The notes beneath the pieces were generated by a model. The model did not search any database. It had not been told where the DNA came from and was given only the letters and a program-made list of their open reading frames with translations. 13,812 nt of DNA, taken from contig CALIEL010000152.1 in the NCBI GenBank assembly GCA_938022235.1, forward strand, positions 1 through 13,812, written 5' to 3'. Of the stretch, positions 1-5,102 are shown one piece after another. The position numbers were made by a program, and so were the translations under genes. Source of the DNA: Oribacterium parvum. Its GTDB lineage: Bacteria > Bacillota > Clostridia > Lachnospirales > Lachnospiraceae. Every line of letters begins with the position of its first letter. Positions within the stretch are counted from its first letter, which is position 1.

Positions 1-487
1 TCTCTCCTCTTGCAAGCTTCAAGCCAAGAGGCGCCATCTTCTTCACGGCATCTCTCATTCCGGCAGCGCTGTTCTTGGTAGAAACGATATATATCTTGCT
101 CTTTGCCTCATCAGCACCCGGGTTCTCAACGTACATACCTGTGATAACAGGGATATGAAGCTCCTCCTGAACTGCTGCCGCAATGGTTGCGCAGGCAAAT
201 CCGTAACGGCCGGCGTTAAATGCAGGACCTGCAATGAATAAATCCGGCTTAAGCTCAGCAACCTTCTTTAAAATCTCCGGCTTTACCTTGTCGGTATTCT
301 CTCCGAAGTAGCTATCTCCGCAAACGATGGTTCCAACGATTTCAGCCTCATCACCGAAAGCCTGCTGGAAAGCAAGTCCCGGGCCCATAGCGCCCTCATG
401 GTACTCCATAGGATAATCTGCCTTATCCTCTCCACCGACCTGAGCGAAGAACTGGTTAATATATTGAACAACCTTTAATTTTCCCAT
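1..487 (-). CDS. grdB: Glycine reductase component B, gamma subunit GrdB (5' part only)
   Basis: This is the substrate-binding selenoprotein subunit of the glycine (or sarcosine/betaine) reductase B component. With GrdE it converts glycine to a selenium-bound carboxymethyl group that passes to selenoprotein A and component C, giving acetyl phosphate. It is cytoplasmic. The window holds an open frame of 162 codons beginning MGKLKVVQYINQFFAQVGGE, followed by the family-typical stretches PMEYHEGAMGPG, GTIVCGDSYFGEN and AGPAFNAGRYGFAC. The frame is open to the window edge, so the 3' part is missing. The selenocysteine expected near codon 350 in the family (U-x-x-C) lies outside, so no in-frame TGA is seen here. 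The ATG at 487 follows grdE by about 10 nt with an AAGGAGAA ribosome site inside the gap, so the two are co-transcribed. The paralogues for sarcosine and betaine (GrdF, GrdH) are similar; the upstream glycine riboswitch favours glycine. Confidence 0.93.
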   Translation of the reverse strand, partial: MGKLKVVQYINQFFAQVGGEDKADYPMEYHEGAMGPGLAFQQAFGDEAEIVGTIVCGDSYFGENTDKVKPEILKKVAELKPDLFIAGPAFNAGRYGFACATIAAAVQEELHIPVITGMYVENPGADEAKSKIYIVSTKNSAAGMRDAVKKMAPLGLKLARGE

Positions 488-497
488 TTTCTTCTCC

Positions 498-1778
498 TTA
501 TCTTGCACTCAGCTTGTTAAAGCCAACCTCAGAGGTAGCACCGGTAATAACCTGAATTTCTACTTCCAAGGAACCGTCAGCCTTCACTGTAGTATCACTA
601 GCTCCCGCAATCTTGGTCATGTAATCCAGAGTTCCGATTACCTTATCCAACTTCGGAAGGGTGATAAGCTGGTTAGCATTTCCAGCGGTAACTAAGGCAT
701 TGGCTGCCACATCCGCATCTGCCAATGACTGAGACTTTCCGTCTCTTCCTGCGTACTCATCCGTGATGATTACAGTCTTGATTCCCTCAGCCTCAATCTT
801 CTTACAGTTCATGATTAAGTCGGTATCCGGGTTTCCGAATCCTTCCTCAGTGACGATTACCGCATCTAAGTGAAGCATCTTGCAGAGCTTAGCGGTCTGG
901 TTGGAGGAACGCTCTTTATCAGCAAGGTAAACGTTCTCGTTGGTAATGATATGAGCCACAAAGTTAATGGTCTTACCGTGCTCTTCGAAAAGATCCTCTA
1001 CAACAGGGTTGTTCTCGTGAACATAGCTTGGGTTCTTATCACAAGCGGATACGCAGTTTCCGGAAATGATAGCGCCGTCCATAGACTCTGTCGGATACAG
1101 AATGGTGGGAAGAATCTTCTTCGCATCTACGCCGTAAACATAGGTGTCATGAAGCAATCCCTGGGACTGAAGCATCTGAACATATCCAACTCTTGGAAGA
1201 TCCGGGAATGCCTTAGCGCCTTCCATCAGATCCAAAGTCTCATATACCTTAGTCTCATCAGGAGTAAGCTCTTTAGCCTTCTCTGCAATAAATGCAGCAG
1301 TCTTCAAGCCTGCCAAACGAACAGCCTGCTCGTAGTCATGGGACTCTGTTCCCTCTACCGGCTTGCATACACAGGTGAGGTTTACAGTCTTGGAGAACGG
1401 AGTATACTCTGCTCCAAGTCCGCACATATCGATAACACCCTCCTGGAAACCAACGATAGGTCCTGCAGTAATTACTGCCATTCCCTTTAAGCAATAGGTC
1501 TTTCCGGATCCTACGGTATCTACAGGAGCAACCACTCCGGGGAATACTCCGCCCTTTCCTTCTACCTTTACTCTTGGCTCAATCACATCCTTAACCGGTG
1601 TGATACGAACGGATTCACCAGGTCTTGCCACATCAAATTCCACTTCTTTAATCTTCTCTTCTGACAGAAAAACTTCGCTCAGTTCTTTCTTGGATACATA
1701 GAGAACGTGGTCTTTGATTTCTGTTTTCTCGGCAAACTGGATGTCATTAATGAAAATCTTACCTAATTCCAGCTTCAC
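498..1778 (-). CDS. grdE: Glycine reductase component B proprotein GrdE (alpha and beta subunits)
   Basis: GrdE is the proprotein of the two smaller subunits of glycine reductase component B. In the family it is cut at an Asn-Cys bond and the Cys becomes a pyruvoyl group, thought to bind the amino group of glycine as a Schiff base. The cleavage motif SGNCVSACDKN is present at about residues 239-249, and the full length (about 426 residues) is normal. Counting from the GTG at 1778, the cleavage Cys is residue 242, the number I recall for the Clostridium sticklandii protein. That GTG sits 8 nt after a perfect AGGAGG, and the product then begins MKLELGKIF like relatives. The ATG at 1784, two codons earlier, is only 2 nt from the same AGGAGG, too close to be ideal. 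Either start is possible. The gene lies 65 nt after grdX and 10 nt before grdB. Sarcosine (GrdG) and betaine (GrdI) paralogues cannot be excluded from sequence alone. Confidence 0.94.
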   Translation of the reverse strand: MKLELGKIFINDIQFAEKTEIKDHVLYVSKKELSEVFLSEEKIKEVEFDVARPGESVRITPVKDVIEPRVKVEGKGGVFPGVVAPVDTVGSGKTYCLKGMAVITAGPIVGFQEGVIDMCGLGAEYTPFSKTVNLTCVCKPVEGTESHDYEQAVRLAGLKTAAFIAEKAKELTPDETKVYETLDLMEGAKAFPDLPRVGYVQMLQSQGLLHDTYVYGVDAKKILPTILYPTESMDGAIISGNCVSACDKNPSYVHENNPVVEDLFEEHGKTINFVAHIITNENVYLADKERSSNQTAKLCKMLHLDAVIVTEEGFGNPDTDLIMNCKKIEAEGIKTVIITDEYAGRDGKSQSLADADVAANALVTAGNANQLITLPKLDKVIGTLDYMTKIAGASDTTVKADGSLEVEIQVITGATSEVGFNKLSAR

Positions 1779-1824
1779 TTTCATTTCCTCCTTTTAAGTA
1801 TGATTCATAAAAAGCGCCAAGCAC
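1759..1824 (-). CDS. Possible 21-codon mini-ORF overlapping the grdE start
   Basis: In the grdX-grdE gap an AAAGGAG (1837-1843) has no ATG behind it but is followed by a GTG at 1824 (12 nt away) and an ATT at 1827. The frame reads MLGAFYESYLKGG and eight more residues to a TAA at 1759, overlapping the first codons of grdE in another frame. It could be a translational-coupling leader or chance. No homologue is known to me. Confidence 0.15.
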   Translation of the reverse strand: MLGAFYESYLKGGNESEAGIR

Positions 1825-1849
1825 AATGCCTAACTGCTCCTTTATGTCC

Positions 1850-2248
1850 TTAATGTAACACTAGGGACTCTAGCCCGCTGTCCAGCAGGGTCCAGTCCAA
1901 GGTCTGGAAATCCTTCTGTACCTTTTCCTCGTGAATTCGTTCATTTTCTTCGAACTTCTCACAGGTATTCAAGGCATACTCGATCAAATCCAGGGACTTC
2001 ATATCAAATCCTTCCTCCGGTGTCTTGTCCAGAAGTACGGATTCGTAGGGAGTTTCATTGGGTTTAATGGAGCCATCTAAAGGATGGGTCAGAATCTTTC
2101 CTCCCATATGTACCATATCCCGTACCGCCTTAAGGGTATCCATGAAAGAAATCTCCTTGTAGTCAATCTCTATCTTCACGCTTGGATATTTCTTCGGTAC
2201 ATTTTCCTTCACCAAAGGGTTATTGGTAACAATCACTAAGGTTCTCAT
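1850..2248 (-). CDS. grdX: GrdX family protein
   Basis: This is a 132-residue protein of the GrdX family, a small cytoplasmic protein of unknown biochemical function that accompanies glycine/sarcosine/betaine reductase operons, usually as their first gene. It begins MRTLVIVTNNPLVKENV, a beta-strand and loop like the start of a Rossmann-type fold, and includes KAVRDMVHMGGKILTHPLDGS near the middle. No catalytic motif is evident to me. The ATG at 2248 is chosen because AAGGAG lies about 8 nt upstream; the possible start at 2272 lies upstream of that ribosome site and would run into the preceding hairpin. It is the first gene after the glycine riboswitch and precedes grdE by 65 nt. Identification rests on recalled sequence style plus operon position, so the family call is good but the role is open. 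Confidence 0.85.
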   Translation of the reverse strand: MRTLVIVTNNPLVKENVPKKYPSVKIEIDYKEISFMDTLKAVRDMVHMGGKILTHPLDGSIKPNETPYESVLLDKTPEEGFDMKSLDLIEYALNTCEKFEENERIHEEKVQKDFQTLDWTLLDSGLESLVLH

Positions 2249-2273
2249 TACACTTCTCCTTTCTAAGAACACA

Positions 2274-2310
2274 AAACAGGGGAACGAGAAAATTCTCGCA
2301 TCCCCTGTTT
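2274..2310 (-). terminator. Hairpin between glycine riboswitch and grdX, probable expression platform
   Basis: A 10-bp outer stem (AAACAGGGGA with TCCCCTGTTT) and an inner CGAGA/TCTCG stem form a strong hairpin. On the minus strand it is followed by TTTTGTGTTCTT, a broken U-tract. It lies directly after the aptamer and about 10 nt before the grdX ribosome site, which fits a transcription terminator under riboswitch control. The aptamer's GGGGA at about 2326-2330 could also pair with the TCCCC arm, offering an alternative fold. Which fold glycine favours cannot be told from the sequence alone. Confidence 0.55.
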
Positions 2311-2317
2311 CATTAGA

Positions 2318-2407
2318 TTCAGAGTCCCCAACATATTCATCCTTTTACCTGAAAGATTCATTGTTTTTCAACAACTTGCCTCTTCGGTGGCTTTCGCGCT
2401 CTCTGAA
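2318..2407 (-). promoter_or_regulatory. Glycine riboswitch, single aptamer, upstream of grdX
   Basis: The minus-strand leader matches the conserved core of the glycine riboswitch. A closing P1 helix is formed by TTCAGAG (2407-2401) and CTCTGAA (2324-2318), a perfect 7-bp match. Inside are CCGAAGAGGCAA (2387-2376), a small hairpin GTTGTT-GAAA-AACAAT (2375-2360), and CTTTCAGGTAAAAGGA (2355-2340). These are the family's CCGAAGG-GCAA and CUCAGG-AAAAGGAC blocks. I see only one full aptamer. The sequence before it is AT-rich, and the one after it leads straight into a hairpin. The element would sense glycine and set transcription or translation of the glycine reductase operon. Activation by glycine is the expectation for a catabolic operon but is inferred. 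Confidence 0.88.
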
Positions 2408-2414
2408 CATGCCT

Positions 2415-2444
2415 TATTTATGGTGCTTGTCAGCATTTTAACAA
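2415..2444 (-). promoter_or_regulatory. Candidate promoter of the riboswitch-grdX operon
   Basis: TTGTTA (2444-2439) and TAAATA (2420-2415) are 18 nt apart, which would start transcription about 7 nt later, immediately before the P1 helix of the riboswitch. The hexamers are only moderate matches in an AT-rich stretch; position is the main support. Confidence 0.35.
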
Positions 2445-2660
2445 CGCTTGTAGAATTTTTCAACAAAATCATCTTATATATTGTTTTATTCTATAAGTAT
2501 TTTCTACAAAATAATTTTTATATTATCAAAAAAATTTTTATATTGATGAATTCGTATTGCAAAATATTGATTTAGCACGTTTTAACAAAACATCTATAAA
2601 AATTACCTTTTTATCCATAGTAAGTTTCTATAAGTCCAAAGCTTTATGGAATTGTCCAAT
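2445..2660. other. AT-rich intergenic stretch without a recognisable gene
   Basis: The gap between the riboswitch promoter and the plus-strand promoter is strongly AT-rich with many A and T runs. I see no credible coding frame, RNA gene or repeat in it. The plus-strand open frame across 2387-2575 is a hydrophobic by-product of T-rich DNA and overlaps the riboswitch. Confidence 0.5.
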
Positions 2661-2689
2661 TTCACAAAAGAAGATCTCCAAGGTATAAT
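2661..2689 (+). promoter_or_regulatory. Near-consensus plus-strand sigma-70/sigma-A promoter
   Basis: TTCACA (2661-2666) and TATAAT (2684-2689) are separated by exactly 17 nt, an 11 of 12 match to the consensus. All genes here are on the minus strand, so this promoter faces away from the grd operon and towards the 3' end of the symporter gene. Transcription from about 2696 would end at the terminator at 2739-2768. An imperfectly flanked palindrome AATTG-TC-CAATT (2650-2661) abuts the -35 element. Confidence 0.5.
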
Positions 2690-2695
2690 CAAATT

Positions 2696-2767
2696 ACCCT
2701 AGACGAAAGTCTGAAATAGCCATAACAAATACAAAAGAAAAAAGTGCTGCCGGGCAGCACTTTTTTC
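2696..2767 (+). ncRNA. Candidate small RNA of about 70 nt
   Basis: The interval between the predicted start of the plus-strand promoter and the terminator has no open reading frame of note. It contains a 5' hairpin AGAC-GAAA-GTCT (2701-2712) with a GNRA tetraloop, an A-rich single-stranded middle, and a 3' hairpin GTGCTGC/GCAGCAC followed by six T. This is the usual architecture of a short bacterial regulatory RNA. It is a prediction only; I recognise no known family. Confidence 0.35.
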
Positions 2768-2768
2768 T
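2739..2768 (-). terminator. Bidirectional intrinsic terminator after the symporter gene
   Basis: GTGCTGC (2744-2750) pairs with GCAGCAC (2754-2760), flanked by A6 on one side and T6 on the other. On the minus strand the stem is followed by TTTTTTCTTTT, 57 nt after the symporter stop codon. The A/T flanks make it work equally well for plus-strand transcripts. Confidence 0.9.
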
Positions 2769-2824
2769 TTACTACTATTTAAGGAATAGAATTAGAAAAA
2801 AGGATTATTCATCCTATATTTCTT

Positions 2825-4198
2825 TTATTTTTTCACATGCTCTTTCACTACACGGAATAGAGCAAGCAGAGCCAATACATTCGGAATAACCATCAGACCG
2901 TTAAAGAAGTCCGCCATATCCCAAACCAATTCTACCTTTAATGTTGTTCCTACAATAATACAAGCTACAACAATCAGGGAGTAAAGAGTTACCGCCTTCT
3001 TTCCGAAGAGATACTGTACGTTTACCGCTCCGAAGAAATGCCATCCCAAAACAGTGGAGAAAGCAAAGAAGAACAGACAAATGGCTACAAAGAAATGTCC
3101 AAAATTGCCGAAGCCCGCTACAAAGGCTCTCTGGGTTAAAGCAATACCGGTATACAGAGGCTTCTGGGTTGCAGGATCCAACTGTCCATAGATACCGCTG
3201 GTTAAAATAACGAATACCGTAAAATTCAAAACAACAAAGGTATCAATAAATACGGAAACCATTGCGCAAAGTCCCTGATCATCCGGGCACTTCGCCTTTG
3301 CTCTGGCATGAGCGTGAGGAGTGGAACCCATTCCGGCTTCGTTAGAGAAGAGTCCTCTTGCAACACCGAAACGAATAGCTTGACGAATGGTGATACCAAG
3401 TGCCGCACCGGTTACTGCCTGAGGATTAAAAGCACCGATAAAGATAGATGCCAATGCTCCCGGCAAAGCGGTGATATGCATAAGGATAAAGACTACCGCA
3501 CCCAGAATATATACGCCTGCCATAATCGGAACAATTTTCTCCAGTACAGCTGCCAATCTCTTGGTTCCGCCAAGGAAGATGAAGGCTGCAATCGCTGCAA
3601 CAAAGACACCGATAGCTATAGGAGGAATTTCAAAGTTCATAATATGGAAGACTTCCTGGAACGCTGCACCGATAGAGTTGGACTGCACCATATTTCCCAT
3701 AAAGCCTAAAGCCAAGATGATGAATACCGCAAAGAGTCCGGCCAAAACCTTACCCAGTGCACCGGAAAATGCAGCCTTAATGTAATATACAGGACCTCCG
3801 GTTATATCGCCATCCTTCTCTTCTTTATACACCTGAGCCAATACAGCCTCGCCATAGATGGTTGCCATTCCAAAAAATGCGGAAACCCACATCCAAAAAA
3901 TTGCACCCGGGCCTCCACTGACAATCGCTGTTGCAGCACCTGCCAGATTACCGGTTCCTACCTGGGCCGCAATCGCAGTCGCAATGGCCTGGAAGGGTGA
4001 CATCTCTCCTTTTTCATGCTTCTCACCCTTTAAGGAAAAGTGTCCGAAAACCAACTTAAATCCTTCTCCAAGGCGTCTTAGCTGAATAAAACGCAGGCGA
4101 ATCGTGTAATAGATTCCGGTTCCACACAGCAAGAAGATCAGCAGAAAGCTCCAAAGGAACGTATTTCCTTTTCCAATAAAATCCTGTAAAACATTCAT
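2825..4198 (-). CDS. Alanine/glycine:cation symporter family protein (AGCS)
   Basis: This is a 457-residue membrane transporter of the AGCS family (TC 2.A.25), which imports alanine or glycine with Na+ or H+. Family marks include QVGTGNLAGAATAIVSGGPG near residue 80, GGPVYYI, and FSNEAGMGSTPHAHA near residue 290. About ten or eleven strongly hydrophobic segments span the chain, and the C-terminus is basic (VKEHVKK). The length is normal. The ATG at 4198 is chosen because AAGGAG lies about 7 nt upstream; the ATG at 4216 overlaps that site. It has its own promoter and terminator, so it is a single-gene unit. Its place directly upstream of the riboswitch-controlled glycine reductase operon suggests glycine uptake for fermentation, but the substrate is inferred; alanine is equally usual for the family. 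Confidence 0.93.
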   Translation of the reverse strand: MNVLQDFIGKGNTFLWSFLLIFLLCGTGIYYTIRLRFIQLRRLGEGFKLVFGHFSLKGEKHEKGEMSPFQAIATAIAAQVGTGNLAGAATAIVSGGPGAIFWMWVSAFFGMATIYGEAVLAQVYKEEKDGDITGGPVYYIKAAFSGALGKVLAGLFAVFIILALGFMGNMVQSNSIGAAFQEVFHIMNFEIPPIAIGVFVAAIAAFIFLGGTKRLAAVLEKIVPIMAGVYILGAVVFILMHITALPGALASIFIGAFNPQAVTGAALGITIRQAIRFGVARGLFSNEAGMGSTPHAHARAKAKCPDDQGLCAMVSVFIDTFVVLNFTVFVILTSGIYGQLDPATQKPLYTGIALTQRAFVAGFGNFGHFFVAICLFFFAFSTVLGWHFFGAVNVQYLFGKKAVTLYSLIVVACIIVGTTLKVELVWDMADFFNGLMVIPNVLALLALFRVVKEHVKK

Positions 4199-4241
4199 GG
4201 CTTTTCTCCTTTTCATTAAAGAAAAATGTTTGATTGTGAAT

Positions 4242-4270
4242 ATTTTATCCAGAATTGTTCTCTATAGCAA
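4242..4270 (-). promoter_or_regulatory. Promoter of the AGCS symporter gene
   Basis: TTGCTA (4270-4265) and TAAAAT (4247-4242) are 17 nt apart on the minus strand. The start would fall near 4236, leaving a leader of about 38 nt with AAGGAG before the ATG at 4198. I find no riboswitch core in this short leader. The rest of the gap up to 4479 is AT-rich and appears empty. Confidence 0.5.
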
Positions 4271-4479
4271 TTTTTTCCGACTTTATATAGTAAATTTCTA
4301 TATACATAGTCCATTTTGCTGAATTTTTCTTGCTATTTTGTATAGTTTTTTAAAGCTTTCCAAAATTTTAAACAACTATCTCCCATGCAGTTTAGCAAGA
4401 ACGAAATAAAAAAAGCCATAAAGAATCAAAATCGTTTGCACTACATTATTTTCATTCGTTATAGCTCTAATTCGTCTTA

Positions 4480-5088
4480 TTACGCTAAAAAATCTTTTTC
4501 CTTTATAAATTGTAAAAGCACTTCTCCCAGAATAATCTGCCCTTCGGGAAGAAGATGTACCCGGTCCGGAAAGCGGGGAAGGGCTAAAGCAAAGGGGCTA
4601 AAGCACAGAATTCCTTTTTCCTTGCAAAATGCCTTTAGGGAAGCATCCCATTTTCCATCCAAGGTAGAAAAGGCTTCATAAGAACGATCTCCCGGAAAGG
4701 ACAGAGAGGGAGGCGCAATATAAAGGATATGTTCCTTCGGGAAGGGAATTCCGTAGCGAGGACAGTCCTCCAAAAATTCCGCCAGCCTTTTAATGACTCT
4801 TTCTCCGTCAGGTCTTCCAAAGCTTAAGTAATCGTTGATTCCCAGAAAAAGAATCATTCTATCCTCAGGTTCAAAGTCTTTACAGGCCTTTTGCAGATCC
4901 TCCCACTCAAAGGGAAGCTCCGGAATGCATCTCCCCACCTTTGCTTCCACCAGAAGGGAATAGTCGGGAAACGCCTGTTCCAAGGTATAATAATACCGTT
5001 CTTCCAAGGGCAAGCGCAGATCCTGATGCTTTTCATTGGGAAGATAGCCGTAGCTGATAGAATCTCCGTAAATCAGTAGTTTTTTCAC
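4480..5088 (-). CDS. SGNH/GDSL-type hydrolase family protein
   Basis: This is a 202-residue protein of the SGNH hydrolase fold, an esterase/lipase/deacetylase superfamily. Block I is GDSIS with nucleophile Ser10, a Gly52 stands at the block II position, block III is GIND (83-86), and block V is DRVH with Asp175 and His178. The catalytic Ser-Asp-His set is therefore complete. There is no signal peptide, so a cytoplasmic enzyme is likely. The substrate cannot be told; acyl-ester or acetyl-sugar hydrolysis is typical. It starts with GTG at 5088, with GGGGAG 6 nt upstream, 14 nt after the selB stop, and is the last gene of the lgt-selB string. No convincing GC-rich terminator follows it. Confidence 0.85.
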   Translation of the reverse strand: MKKLLIYGDSISYGYLPNEKHQDLRLPLEERYYYTLEQAFPDYSLLVEAKVGRCIPELPFEWEDLQKACKDFEPEDRMILFLGINDYLSFGRPDGERVIKRLAEFLEDCPRYGIPFPKEHILYIAPPSLSFPGDRSYEAFSTLDGKWDASLKAFCKEKGILCFSPFALALPRFPDRVHLLPEGQIILGEVLLQFIKEKDFLA

Positions 5089-5102
5089 CTTGCACTCCCC
5101 TC

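Noticed and set aside
870..1490. Plus-strand open frame of 206 codons inside grdE
   Set aside because: It lies wholly antisense to grdE, whose frame is strongly conserved, and has no family resemblance or ribosome site.
2387..2575. Plus-strand hydrophobic open frame beside grdX
   Set aside because: It overlaps the conserved riboswitch on the other strand and arises from T-rich DNA giving Phe/Ile/Leu codons.
4423..4457. AT-only inverted repeat after the SGNH hydrolase gene, followed by a T-run on the minus strand
   Set aside because: The stem has a mismatch, no GC pairs of note and a 15-nt loop; too weak to call as a terminator.
4385..4681. Plus-strand open frame at the end of the SGNH hydrolase gene
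   Set aside because: It is mostly antisense to the hydrolase, whose catalytic blocks are intact, and has no recognisable product.
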